Assembly: GCF_014267175.1 (NCBI RefSeq)
Contig: NZ_JACMTR010000002.1
Location: 694,001 to 758,000, forward strand
Reading direction: 5' to 3'
DNA: 64,000 bases
DNA from: Pseudonocardia sp. C8
GTDB lineage: Bacteria > Actinomycetota > Actinomycetes > Mycobacteriales > Pseudonocardiaceae
The stretch's first letter is position 1; every line of letters begins with the position of its first letter. Below, in pieces: positions 50,242-58,460 of the stretch. The notes under the pieces were generated by a model. That model saw only the letters and a program-made list of their open reading frames with translations, had not been told where the DNA came from and made no database searches. The position numbers and the translations under genes were made by a program.

Positions 50242-51272
50242 GCCGCCCGCCGTTCACCCTGGCCGGTCCGCCGGTGCTGTCCCGCACCGCACTGGTCCGC
50301 GACGAGGACCGGCGGACCGACCCCGCCTACCTGCGGGACTCGTGGCCGAAGGCCCGGGTCGTGGTCGTCGACGAGGCCGGGCGCACCCCGGTCGACTGGG
50401 AGGTCGGGCCGGGGCGCGCGTTCCGCGAGACGGACGCCGCCGCGTGGGACGCCGCCGCCGGCCGGGGCGGGCACGTCCGCACCCGGGCCGGCACCGATCT
50501 CGCCGCCGAACCGCCCGCCGGGGCGGTCCTGCTCGGCGAGGCCGACGGCGTCCCGTACTGGGCGGTGCGCGGCGAACCCACCGGGACCGCCACCGAGGAG
50601 CCGGGCGAGTGGGCCGACCTGCGGGCGGCCGGGGCGTTCCTCGACCCGCTCGGCGCGGGACTGCTCACCGGCGCCGTCGCGACCCTGAACTGGCACGACC
50701 GGGCCGGGTTCTGCGCCGTCGACGGCACCCGCACCCGCCCGCACCACGCCGGCTGGGCCCGGGTCTGCGAGAACGGCCACGAGGAGTACCCGCGCACCGA
50801 CCCGGCGGTCATCTGCCTGGTGCACGACGGCGCCGACCGCGTCCTGCTCGCCCGCCAGCCGGTGTGGCCGGTCGGCCGGTACTCGGTGCTCGCCGGGTTC
50901 GTCGAGTCCGGGGAGTCGCTGGAGGCGTGCGTGCGCCGCGAGGTCGCCGAGGAGGTCGGCCTCGACGTCACGGACATCACCTACCTGGGCAGCCAGGCGT
51001 GGCCGTTCCCGCGGTCGCTGATGGTCGGCTTCCACGCGATCGGCGACCCGGACGTGCCGCTGGTGCCCCGGGACGGCGAGATCGCCGACGCCCGGTGGGT
51101 CACCCGGGACCGGCTGCGGGCCGCGCTGGCCCGCGGCGACTGGGGCACCCGCGACGCCCCCGCCGGCCGGGACCACGACGACGACCCGGACGACACCGAC
51201 CCGCTCGTCATGCTCCCGGGATCGGTCTCGATCGCCCGCACCATGCTCGAGTCCTGGGCCGGCTCCGTCTGA
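50238..51272 (+). CDS. nudC: NADH pyrophosphatase NudC
   Basis: A 344-residue Nudix hydrolase cleaving NADH, and probably NAD-capped RNA, to NMN(H) and AMP. The Nudix box is GFVESGESLEACVRREVAEEVG. The NADH-specific motif reads SQAWPFPRS, with Ala for the usual Pro. The zinc ribbon between domains is degenerate (FCAVDG ... VCENGHEEYPRTDP), retaining only part of the four-Cys set. GTG 50238 overlaps the M16 partner stop. It corresponds to Rv3199c and lies beside mycoredoxin and uvrD2 as in mycobacteria. Confidence 0.93.
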   Translation: MSRPPFTLAGPPVLSRTALVRDEDRRTDPAYLRDSWPKARVVVVDEAGRTPVDWEVGPGRAFRETDAAAWDAAAGRGGHVRTRAGTDLAAEPPAGAVLLGEADGVPYWAVRGEPTGTATEEPGEWADLRAAGAFLDPLGAGLLTGAVATLNWHDRAGFCAVDGTRTRPHHAGWARVCENGHEEYPRTDPAVICLVHDGADRVLLARQPVWPVGRYSVLAGFVESGESLEACVRREVAEEVGLDVTDITYLGSQAWPFPRSLMVGFHAIGDPDVPLVPRDGEIADARWVTRDRLRAALARGDWGTRDAPAGRDHDDDPDDTDPLVMLPGSVSIARTMLESWAGSV

Positions 51273-51288
51273 CGGCTCCCCCTCGACC

Positions 51289-51330
51289 GCGACCTCCCCT
51301 CGACCGCGACCCCCTCGACCGCGACCTCCC
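51289..51330 (+). repeat. Short tandem repeats before the nudC/mycoredoxin hairpin
   Basis: Three near-copies of CCTCGACCGCGACC follow the nudC stop directly and abut the 28-bp hairpin. They may be slippage products of the hairpin flank. Confidence 0.6.
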
Positions 51331-51395
51331 CCGGAACACACTCATGGAGCTTTGGTCCCGTGCCACAGGACCAAAGCTCCATGAGTGTGTTCCGG
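51331..51395. terminator. Perfect 28-bp hairpin between convergent nudC and mycoredoxin genes
   Basis: Arms 51331-51358 and 51368-51395 are perfectly complementary around a nine-base loop. The arm is less GC-rich than the surroundings (contains CATGGAGCTTTGGTCC) and has no U tract. The position between converging genes suits a bidirectional terminator; the sequence could be a dispersed genomic repeat. Confidence 0.75.
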
Positions 51396-51436
51396 GCGCC
51401 GCCGATTTCGGCGATGGGCGGTTCCGGGGGGCGAGG

Positions 51437-51676
51437 TCAGATGCCCAGGCGCTGCCGCACCTCGGAGAAGCTCGGATTGGTCGCGACGGACTCGTCGGGG
51501 AACACCACGGTCGGCACGGTGCGGTTCCCACCGTTGGCCTGCTCGACGAACGCGACCGCGTCCGGCTCGCGCTCGATGTCGACCTCGCGGTAGCCGATGC
51601 CGGCCTCGTCGAGCTGGAGCTTCAGCCGGCGGCAGAAGCCGCACCAGCTGGTCGTGTACATGGTCAGGTCCGCCAT
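51437..51676 (-). CDS. mrx1: Mycoredoxin (glutaredoxin-like, CGFC)
   Basis: A 79-residue glutaredoxin-fold protein with the redox motif CGFC at residues 12-15 and the cis-Pro loop TVPTVVF. It matches mycoredoxin-1 (Rv3198A), which reduces mycothiol mixed disulfides, so the organism very probably makes mycothiol. It lies between nudC and uvrD2 exactly as in mycobacteria. Confidence 0.93.
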   Translation of the reverse strand: MADLTMYTTSWCGFCRRLKLQLDEAGIGYREVDIEREPDAVAFVEQANGGNRTVPTVVFPDESVATNPSFSEVRQRLGI

Positions 51677-51762
51677 GCCCCCTGCAACGACGGGCGGCGC
51701 CCGGATCTTCCCGGGCGGCGTCCCGGCCGGTGACCGTCGGGGGCGGGTGTCAGGATGGGGCC

Positions 51763-53883
51763 GTGCCGTCCCGAACCACCGCCGCCCGCCCCGCCCGCGC
51801 GTCCCGGACCGGGGCGGCGCCGGCACCGGAGGGCGGCGCAGGCCTGGATCCGGAGCAGCGCGCCGCCGTCACCGCGCCCCGCGGCCCGGTCTGCGTGCTG
51901 GCCGGTGCGGGCACCGGCAAGACCCGCACGATCACCCGCCGGATCGCGCACCTCGTCGGGCAGGGCCACGTCGCGGCCGGTCAGGTCCTCGCCGTCACGT
52001 TCACGGCCCGCGCCGCGGGGGAGCTGCGCACCCGGCTCCGCGCGCTCGACGCGCCCGGCGTGCAGGCCCGCACGTTCCACGCGGCCGCGCTGCGCCAGCT
52101 CCGCTACTTCTGGCCGCAGGTGATCGGCGGCACGCCGTGGCCGCTGGTCGACGGCAAGCTCCGGATGGTCGGGCAGGCCGCAGCCCGGGCGCGGGCCGGC
52201 ACCGACTCGGACGCGTTGCGCGACCTCGCCGCGGAGATCGAGTGGGCGAAGTCGTCGCTGATCGCCCCGGCCGACTACCCGGCCGAGGCGGCCCGGCGCC
52301 GGCGCGACACGCCCGGCCCGGCCGAGCAGGTCGCGGGAGTCTACGCCGGGTACGAGGAGCTCAAGAACGCGGCGGAGCTGCTCGACTTCGACGACCTGCT
52401 GCTGCACACCGCGGTCGCGCTGGAGGAGCACGCCGGGGTCGCCGAGGAGTTCCGTTCCCGGTACCGCTGCTTCGTCGTCGACGAGTACCAGGACGTCACG
52501 CCGCTGCAGCAGCGCCTGCTCGACGCCTGGCTCGGTGACCGCGACGACCTCACCGTCGTCGGCGACGCCAACCAGACGATCTACACCTTCGCCGGTGCGT
52601 CGCCGCGCTACCTGCTGGAGTTCCCGCGCCGCTTCCCCGACGCCACGGTCGTGCGGCTGCAGCGGGACTACCGCTCCACCCCGCAGATCGTCGGGTGCGC
52701 CAACCAGCTCATCGGCTCGGCACGGCACCGCCCGGCCGGGTCCCGGCTGCAGCTGGTCGGCCAGCTCCCGCCCGGCCCGGACCCCGACTTCTCCGAGCAC
52801 GACGACGAGCCCGCCGAGGCCGCCCACGTCGCCGGCCGGATCCTCACCCTGCTCAAGGACGGGACGCCGCCGTCCGAGATCGCGGTCCTGTTCCGGATCA
52901 ACGCCCAGTCCGAGGCGTACGAGCAGGCACTGTCCGACGCCGGCGTCCCCTACCAGGTGCGGGGCGGCGAGCGGTTCTTCGCCCGGCCCGAGGTCCGCCG
53001 GGCGATGATCGCGCTGCGGGCCGCCGCGCCCGAGCAACGGCCGGGCACCGACCTCGTCGACGTCACCCGGGCCGTCCTCGGGGCGCGCGCCGGGCTGACC
53101 GACGAGCCCCCGAAGGGCGCCACCCTGCGTGCCCAGTGGGAGTCGCTGCTCGCGCTGGTCGGCGTGGCCGAGGAGCTCGCCGCGCTCGAGCCGTCGGCCG
53201 ACCTGGCGAAGCTCTGCGCCGAGCTGGACACCCGCGCCGACTCCGCCCAGGCGCCGGTGGTGCAGGGGGTGACGCTGGCGTCGCTGCACGCCGCGAAGGG
53301 CCTGGAGTGGGACGCGGTGTTCCTGGTCGGGCTGGCCGACGGGACGCTGCCGATCGGGCACGCCGGCGACGACGAGCACGCCATCGAGGAGGAACGGCGG
53401 CTGTTCTACGTCGGCGTCACCCGTGCGCGTCGGGTGCTGTCGATGTCGTGGTCGCTGTCGCGGGCGTCCGGCCGGGGGCCGAAGCGGCGCCGGTCCCGGT
53501 TCCTGCACGGCCTGATCCCGGACTCGCACCCGGCGTCCCGGGTCGCGGGGGAGCGCCGTCCCGGCGGGTCCCGGCCCCGCTGCCGGGTGTGCGGGTCGCC
53601 GCTGTTCGGCAGCACCGCGACCAAGCTGACCCGGTGCGACGACTGCCCGTCCGATGTGGACCTGGAGCTGCTGGACCGGCTCAAGCAGTGGCGGGCAGGG
53701 GTGGCGAAGCAGCAGGACGTGCCGGCGTTCGTCGTGCTCACCGACGCGACGCTGACCGCGATCGCCGAGCAGCGCCCGTCCGACCCGTCGGCGCTGGTCG
53801 GGATCCCGGGCATCGGTGCGGCCAAGCTCGACCGGTACGGCGACGAGGTCCTGCGCCTGCTCGCCGAGCACGACGAGCGGTAG
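51763..53883 (+). CDS. uvrD2: UvrD2 helicase with zinc tetracysteine and HRDC domain
   Basis: A 706-residue SF1A helicase. Walker A GAGTGKT is at 48-54, Walker B is [14 protein letters not shown], then [33 protein letters not shown] and [17 protein letters not shown] zinc module with Cys607, Cys610, Cys625 and Cys628 (CRVCG ... CDDC) links to a C-terminal HRDC domain ([17 protein letters not shown]). This arrangement is diagnostic of actinobacterial UvrD2 (Rv3198c), a DNA unwinding enzyme. GTG 51763 is used. Confidence 0.95.
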   Translation: MPSRTTAARPARASRTGAAPAPEGGAGLDPEQRAAVTAPRGPVCVLAGAGTGKTRTITRRIAHLVGQGHVAAGQVLAVTFTARAAGELRTRLRALDAPGVQARTFHAAALRQLRYFWPQVIGGTPWPLVDGKLRMVGQAAARARAGTDSDALRDLAAEIEWAKSSLIAPADYPAEAARRRRDTPGPAEQVAGVYAGYEELKNAAELLDFDDLLLHTAVALEEHAGVAEEFRSRYRCFVVDEYQDVTPLQQRLLDAWLGDRDDLTVVGDANQTIYTFAGASPRYLLEFPRRFPDATVVRLQRDYRSTPQIVGCANQLIGSARHRPAGSRLQLVGQLPPGPDPDFSEHDDEPAEAAHVAGRILTLLKDGTPPSEIAVLFRINAQSEAYEQALSDAGVPYQVRGGERFFARPEVRRAMIALRAAAPEQRPGTDLVDVTRAVLGARAGLTDEPPKGATLRAQWESLLALVGVAEELAALEPSADLAKLCAELDTRADSAQAPVVQGVTLASLHAAKGLEWDAVFLVGLADGTLPIGHAGDDEHAIEEERRLFYVGVTRARRVLSMSWSLSRASGRGPKRRRSRFLHGLIPDSHPASRVAGERRPGGSRPRCRVCGSPLFGSTATKLTRCDDCPSDVDLELLDRLKQWRAGVAKQQDVPAFVVLTDATLTAIAEQRPSDPSALVGIPGIGAAKLDRYGDEVLRLLAEHDER

Positions 53884-53922
53884 CCCCTCTTCGGTCGGCC
53901 TCCGGTGAACTTCCGGAGAGAC

Positions 53923-53966
53923 TTTCGAAAAACCGGTTGCCGCCGTGTGCGCGGCACTTCTACTGT
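53923..53966 (+). promoter_or_regulatory. whiB7 promoter with AT-rich WhiB7-type site
   Basis: A -35 TTGCCG (53937-53942) and -10 TACTGT (53961-53966) are 18 bp apart. TTTCGAAAAA (53923-53932) lies just upstream of the -35; an AT-rich block at this place is the known recognition element for WhiB7 bound to the primary sigma factor. Positive autoregulation is therefore expected. Confidence 0.7.
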
Positions 53967-54051
53967 CGACGGCACCGGTGGGAGCAGCGCGTTCCCACCC
54001 GTCCTGCGCCGCGCGGGGGACCGCGGGCGGGAGCACGGAGGAGGTGCGGAG

Positions 54052-54306
54052 ATGACCACGATCATGACGGTCGACCGGTCCGGCGCCGCCCTGCCGTGCG
54101 CTCCCGCGACCGTGGTGCCGCACGAGGTCGCCCACGCGGCGATCCCCGCCTCCCGGAAGTTCGGCCTCCGCCGCCGGGCGAGCGCGCTCCGCGTCGCCGT
54201 CACCCCGCTCCGTGCCTGGGGAGAGGTGTCCCCGATCCCGGCCGCGTTCGTCGATGACCACAAGTGCACAGGTGCGTCCGTTCCCGGGCGTCGAGGGGGT
54301 ACCTGA
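54052..54306 (+). CDS. Upstream reading frame in the whiB7 leader (84 codons)
   Basis: A strong GGAGGAGGT (54038-54046) precedes ATG 54052. The 84-residue product has no recognised domain and an Arg-rich centre (KFGLRRRASALRVAVTPLRAWG). It ends 24 bases before a perfect terminator hairpin and 130 bases before whiB7. In mycobacteria and Streptomyces, translation of an upstream frame controls termination in the whiB7/wblC leader, so this is likely a regulatory frame whose stalling lets RNA polymerase through. It is longer than I would expect for such a leader peptide. Confidence 0.6.
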   Translation: MTTIMTVDRSGAALPCAPATVVPHEVAHAAIPASRKFGLRRRASALRVAVTPLRAWGEVSPIPAAFVDDHKCTGASVPGRRGGT

Positions 54307-54330
54307 CCCTCAGCGCTCGCGCCGAGTCCC

Positions 54331-54377
54331 ATCGGGGCCGCGGAACCCACGCACCGGGTTCCGCGGCCCCGATTTTT
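54331..54377 (+). terminator. whiB7 leader attenuator (intrinsic terminator)
   Basis: Perfect 18-bp stem (54331-54348 and 54356-54373), seven-base loop, then five T residues. It lies between the upstream reading frame and whiB7, not at an operon end, so it should act as an attenuator. CCCCGAT at 54230-54236, inside the upstream frame, can pair with ATCGGGG at the start of the stem and might form an antiterminator. Confidence 0.85.
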
Positions 54378-54435
54378 GTGTCCGCAGGTTCCGTCCCGAC
54401 AAGACAGTCCGAGAAATCGATCGAGGAGGTCGATC

Positions 54436-54822
54436 GTGTACGTGCGATCCGCTCCGTGTGACGGCGGAGTGATCCGGAACGAGACCGGTGGCGGCTGCGC
54501 CGGTTCCGACGAGGCGCGGTCGCGGTCCGCACCCGCCCGCCGGTCCGGGCCGCCGTCGGCCCTGCCCTGCCGCAACGGCGACGCGGACCTGTGGTTCGCC
54601 GAGTCGCCCGCCGAGCTGGAGGAGGCCAAGGCGCTCTGCGCGACCTGCCCGGTGCGGGACGCCTGCCTGGCCGGCGCCCTGGACCGCGGCGAGCCGTGGG
54701 GCGTGTGGGGTGGCGAGATCTTCGAGCGTGGCCGGGTGATCCCGCGCAAGCGCCCGAGGGGACGTCCCCGCAAGGCCGACCTGGAGCGCGACCGGGCGTT
54801 CGCCCTGGCCGCCGGCAGCTGA
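54436..54822 (+). CDS. whiB7: WhiB7 antibiotic-resistance regulator
   Basis: A 128-residue WhiB-family iron-sulfur transcription factor. Cluster ligands are Cys45, Cys68, Cys71 and Cys77 (LPCRNGD; LCATCPVRDAC). The turn motif GVWGG is at 89-93, and the AT-hook RGRPRK at 108-113 is diagnostic of WhiB7. It binds the primary sigma factor and turns on intrinsic resistance genes after ribosome-targeting stress. GTG 54436 follows GAGGAGG. Control by the attenuated leader and AT-rich promoter upstream is expected. Confidence 0.95.
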   Translation: MYVRSAPCDGGVIRNETGGGCAGSDEARSRSAPARRSGPPSALPCRNGDADLWFAESPAELEEAKALCATCPVRDACLAGALDRGEPWGVWGGEIFERGRVIPRKRPRGRPRKADLERDRAFALAAGS

Positions 54823-54861
54823 ACCCCGCCCCCGCCCCCGACCGACGAGGAGACGACAGCG

Positions 54862-55110
54862 ATGAACGACCTGACCACGGCACCGATCGCGCGACCGGAG
54901 ACCCCCGGCGCGCACGCCGGCCACCTCGTGAACCAGGAGAACGCGATGACGCTCATCCACGAAGCCCTGGCGAGATCCCATCAGCGGGAGGCGCAACGCG
55001 CGGCGGCCGAGCACCGGCTCGCCCGCCGGCTCACCGCGGGGCGCCGCTGGTCCCGGCTCGCGTCCTGGGCCTCGGCCCGGGCCGAGCGGGCCCGCGCCCG
55101 CGCGCGCTGA
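54862..55110 (+). CDS. Small basic protein of unknown function downstream of whiB7
   Basis: An 82-residue, Arg/Ala-rich protein (MTLIHEALARSHQREAQRAAAEHRLARRL) predicted to be helical. GAGGAGA precedes ATG 54862. Many actinobacteria carry similar small genes; I know no function. It is 39 bases after whiB7 and probably shares its transcript. Confidence 0.65.
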   Translation: MNDLTTAPIARPETPGAHAGHLVNQENAMTLIHEALARSHQREAQRAAAEHRLARRLTAGRRWSRLASWASARAERARARAR

Positions 55111-55127
55111 GGCTCCTGCCGCCGCAC

Positions 55128-55164
55128 CGGTGCCCCGTCCGGACCTGCTCCGGGCGGGGCACCG
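55128..55164. terminator. Hairpin between the small protein and ABC1 kinase genes
   Basis: Inverted repeat with 15-bp arms (55128-55142 and 55150-55164, one mismatch) and seven-base loop between convergent genes. Confidence 0.6.
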
Positions 55165-55176
55165 CCGTGACCGGGG

Positions 55177-56508
55177 TCAGGCGGTCGGTGCGTCCGACTG
55201 GAACATCTCCGGCTGCCACTCGGCGACGATCTCGCGCAGCCGCACCCGGGCGTCGAGCTGGCACAGGATGCCGACCGTCCCCATCGTCACCCGGTGGACC
55301 AGCAGGAACCGGGGCGGCAGGTTCAGCGACCGGCCGATCGCGGCGTCGGGGCTGCGCAGGTCCCCGACCCGCTCGGCCTGCGCCTGCAGCCAGCGGCGGC
55401 TGAAGTGGAACACGTCGTTCTCGAGCGGCTCGGTGAACGGCGCCAGGTAGCCGAGGACCTGCTCCTGCCCGACCCGGGCACCCTCGCGGACGAACCCGGC
55501 CGAGCGCATCAGCGCCATCAGCTCGCCGCCGCGGCCCTCGAGGGCGTACTTGGTCATGGCGACCAGCTCGGGCGGCATGCCGTCGGGCATCCGGGCGACG
55601 GCGCCGAAGTCGAGCACGAGCAGCCGGCCGTCGTCGAGGATGCCGAAGTTGCCCGGGTGCGGATCGGCGTGCAGCAGGTGGGTGCGGTCCGGGGCCGCGT
55701 AGTGGAACCGGGCCAGCTGGTTGCCGGCGTGGTCGCGTTCCTCCCGGGTGCCGTTGCGGATGATCGAGGACAGTGGCCGGCCCTGCACCCATTCGGTGAT
55801 GACGGCCTTCGGTGCCGACCCGACCACGCGCGGGACCTTCACGTCCGGGTCGTCCTCGAAGAACGCGGCGAACTCGCGCTGGTAGGTCGCCTCGTCGCGG
55901 TAGTCGAGCTCCTCCTCCATCCGGCTCCGGAGCTCCTCGATCAGCGGCCGGACCTCCATCCCGGGGACCAGCGGCTGCAGGATCCGGCTCATCCGGCCGA
56001 GCTGGCGCAGGTCCGAGCGCAGCGCCTCCTCGGCGCCGGGGTACTGCACCTTCACGGCGACCTCCCGGCCGTCGCGCTTCCAGACGGCGCGGTGCACCTG
56101 CCCGATGCTGGCCGAGGCGGCCGGCACCTCGTCGAACTCGGCGAAGCGTGACTTCCAGGACCGGCCGAACTGCTGGGTGAGCATGTAGTCCACGTCGGAC
56201 ATCGGCATCGGCGGGGCTGCGGACTGCAGCTTGGTGAGCGCCTCCCGGTACGGCTCGGCGAACTCGTCGGGCACGGCGGCCTCGAACACGGACAGTGCCT
56301 GCCCGAACTTCATCGCGCCGCCCTTGAGCTCGCCGAGCACGGCGAAGAGCTGCTCGGCGCTGCGGGCCGCGAGCTGTGCCGAGATCTCGTCCCGGTCGCC
56401 ACCGGTGAGCCGGCGTCCGAAGCCCGCGGCCGCCCGCCCCGCGACGCCGAGCGGGATGCCGGCGAGCTTGGCGGTACGGGAGGCCGTACGGCGGGGAATG
56501 TCGCTCAC
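55177..56508 (-). CDS. ABC1/UbiB-family atypical kinase (Rv3197-like)
   Basis: A 443-residue ABC1 (ADCK/UbiB) protein. The KxGQ signature occurs as GGAMKFGQALS, the nucleotide loop region as VPAASASIGQVHRAVWKRDGREVAVKVQYPG, the catalytic loop as LLHADPHPGNFGILDDGRLLVLDFGAV. Family members act as ATPases/kinases in lipid or quinone metabolism; the mycobacterial homolog beside whiB7 has been linked to macrolide resistance. GTG 56508 overlaps the stop of the ThiF-like gene (GTGA), so the two are translationally coupled. Confidence 0.9.
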   Translation of the reverse strand: MSDIPRRTASRTAKLAGIPLGVAGRAAAGFGRRLTGGDRDEISAQLAARSAEQLFAVLGELKGGAMKFGQALSVFEAAVPDEFAEPYREALTKLQSAAPPMPMSDVDYMLTQQFGRSWKSRFAEFDEVPAASASIGQVHRAVWKRDGREVAVKVQYPGAEEALRSDLRQLGRMSRILQPLVPGMEVRPLIEELRSRMEEELDYRDEATYQREFAAFFEDDPDVKVPRVVGSAPKAVITEWVQGRPLSSIIRNGTREERDHAGNQLARFHYAAPDRTHLLHADPHPGNFGILDDGRLLVLDFGAVARMPDGMPPELVAMTKYALEGRGGELMALMRSAGFVREGARVGQEQVLGYLAPFTEPLENDVFHFSRRWLQAQAERVGDLRSPDAAIGRSLNLPPRFLLVHRVTMGTVGILCQLDARVRLREIVAEWQPEMFQSDAPTA

Positions 56509-57455
56509 ACCATGATTGTCCACCCCGGGGCGGCCGGCGTGCACGGTGCCGTCGCCCCCGTCACCGCCCCGCACGGGCAGCCGGAACGGGCCCGGACGGG
56601 GTACGGCGTGATCGTCGCGGTGCCGGGGTCGATCTCCAGCTCGGCCGCCCACGACGCGGGCGCCAGACCGCCCCGGACCGGACCGTCCAGTGCGGCCAGC
56701 ACCTGCCCGACGGCGAGGGCCGCGGTCGCCGCGACCACGTGCGGTTCGGCCGTCCGCGGGTCGTGGACCGCCCCGGCACCGGCGTGTCCGGGGCACCGCA
56801 GGCACGGCCCGCGGCCCGGCAGGACCAGCGGCCCGACCACCCCGCGACCGTTGCAGAGCGTGACGACGAGGTGGTCGACGGCCCCGCTCGGCGCGGGCCT
56901 GGGCCCCCCGACGAGGACGACGAGGTCCGGCGGGACCCGCCCGGCCGGCGTGCTGCCGGCCCCGGCGGCGTCGAGCAGGTCGCGCAGCGCGGCCGCGCGG
57001 TCCCGGCCGACGGCGTCCGGGGCGAGCCCGGCGGCGACGTCGGCCGGCCCGGACCGCCCGGTGACCCGCGGGTGCACGTGACCGACCCCGGCCCGGGCCA
57101 GCCCGGTGACGACGCCGACCGCGAGCGGCGAGTCGCCGCGCACCTCCACCAGCGCGGACTCCCGGGCCCGGTGCAGCCGCGCCGCGAGGTCCGGGTCGGC
57201 GAGCATGCCCGCCCGCAGCAGCACGCCGAGCAGCGCGGCGAGCCCCACCCGGTCCGGCCCGGCCGGCGCGCCGGCGAGGAGCTCCACGACCATGGCCGGA
57301 CCCTCGGCGATCCGGTCGAGCGCGGCGAGCGCGGCCGGGGGCAGGTCCTCGAGCACCCGCTCCCGGGCACCGGTGCCGATCCGGCGGGTGCGCCGCCCGG
57401 TCGCGGCCAGGACGTGGTGCGGGGCGACCGCGAGCCGCCGGGGGAGTGGGGTCAT
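56505..57455 (-). CDS. ThiF-like / TOMM leader-binding-like protein (Rv3196-like)
   Basis: A 316-residue protein resembling the ThiF-like, leader-binding partner of azoline cyclodehydratases. A winged-helix-like N-terminus (RVLEDLPPAALAALDRIAEGP) is followed by a Rossmann-like region and zinc cysteines in GRGPCLRCPGH and a C-terminal GCPCGAVTG. The ATP site of E1 enzymes is not evident. No YcaO gene, precursor peptide or dehydrogenase is nearby, so a RiPP role is doubtful. Tight coupling to the ABC1 kinase suggests they work together. Confidence 0.65.
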   Translation of the reverse strand: MTPLPRRLAVAPHHVLAATGRRTRRIGTGARERVLEDLPPAALAALDRIAEGPAMVVELLAGAPAGPDRVGLAALLGVLLRAGMLADPDLAARLHRARESALVEVRGDSPLAVGVVTGLARAGVGHVHPRVTGRSGPADVAAGLAPDAVGRDRAAALRDLLDAAGAGSTPAGRVPPDLVVLVGGPRPAPSGAVDHLVVTLCNGRGVVGPLVLPGRGPCLRCPGHAGAGAVHDPRTAEPHVVAATAALAVGQVLAALDGPVRGGLAPASWAAELEIDPGTATITPYPVRARSGCPCGAVTGATAPCTPAAPGWTIMV

Positions 57456-57830
57456 CGCGCCACGGTGCCGCGGCGGCACCCACGCCGGAGCGGGACCGCC
57501 CCGGACGTTCGCACCAGCAACCGGCGGCCCCACTCGCCCCATCCGCTCACCATCGCGGAACGCTCACCGATCCCGGGAACGCTCCTCCGACCGGCGCACG
57601 CGGGATCGAGCCGCGCGCAGACGAGCCACGCTCACCGAACCGGGCCACGCGCACGGGATCGGGCGAGCGTCGCCGGGTTCGGTGAGCGTCTCCGGAACCG
57701 GTGAGCGTCCGGTGGGCGAGGGCCGCGGGAGCGAGGGCCGGGTGCCGTGTGAGCTGCGGCATCGGCGTGCCGATCACCGGTCCCCGACCGGCGGCTCACC
57801 CCTGCGGGCGCGGCAGCCTACCCTGGGGCC
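57456..57830. other. 375-base intergenic region with repeated ACGCTCACC motifs
   Basis: The region between divergent genes contains several copies of ACGCTCACC or its complement GGTGAGCGT. ACGCTCACCGAACC (57628-57641) pairs with its complement at 57676-57689, and related copies lie near 57559 and 57700. The same 14 bases begin the hairpin at 15174. Promoters for the ThiF-like gene and the M48-like peptidase must be here, but I could not place them. Confidence 0.6.
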
Positions 57831-58433
57831 ATGGCAAGCCCCCCGGTGGAGGTCCGTCGCAGCGCTCGCCGGAAGCGGATGGTCAGTGCCCGACGCGAGG
57901 GTGACCGGGTGGTCGTGTTCATCCCGGGCTGGATGACGGCCGAGCAGGAACGCGACTGGGTCGCCGAGATGGTCAAGCGGATCGAGGCGAGCGAGGCGCG
58001 CCGCCGGTCCCCGGGCCGCCGTGGCGACGACGCGCTGCTGACCCGGGGCCGGGAGCTGTCGGCGCGCTGGTTGGAGGGCCGCCCGGACCCGGTCTCGATC
58101 CGGTGGGTGCCGACGATGCGGACCCGGTGGGCGTCCTGCACGCCGGACGACCGCACCATCCGGATCAGCGAGCGCCTCAAGGACGCACCCGGCTGGGTCG
58201 TCGACTACGTCCTGGTGCACGAGCTCGCGCACCTGCTGTCCGCCGCGCACGACGACGTCTTCTGGTCGTGGGTGTACCGCTACCCGCGGACGGAGCGCGC
58301 GATCGGCTACCTGGAGGGGCTCAACGCCGCGGCGGCGCTGGGCATCACCGGCGTGGACGGCGACGCGGCCACCGACGGCGAGGCCCCGGAGCCCGGGATC
58401 CCGGAGGGCCCGGTGGCGGCAGCGGGGAGCTGA
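57831..58433 (+). CDS. YgjP/M48-type metallopeptidase
   Basis: A 200-residue protein of the DUF45/YgjP kind. The zinc motif HELAH is at VHELAHLLSAAHDDVFW, with the third His in SAAH, and the preceding RTRWASCTPDDRTIRISERLKDAPGWVVDYVLVHELAHL is characteristic. No TM segment was seen, so it is cytoplasmic. The substrate is unknown. It lies in the conserved stretch between the ABC1 kinase and the zincin gene. Confidence 0.87.
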   Translation: MASPPVEVRRSARRKRMVSARREGDRVVVFIPGWMTAEQERDWVAEMVKRIEASEARRRSPGRRGDDALLTRGRELSARWLEGRPDPVSIRWVPTMRTRWASCTPDDRTIRISERLKDAPGWVVDYVLVHELAHLLSAAHDDVFWSWVYRYPRTERAIGYLEGLNAAAALGITGVDGDAATDGEAPEPGIPEGPVAAAGS

Positions 58434-58460
58434 GGCCGCGCCACCCCGGGGCGGCCGGGG

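Noticed and set aside
56505..57455. A TOMM/thiopeptide-type biosynthetic cluster around the ThiF-like protein.
   Set aside because: No YcaO cyclodehydratase, dehydrogenase, transporter or Cys/Ser-rich precursor was found on either side.
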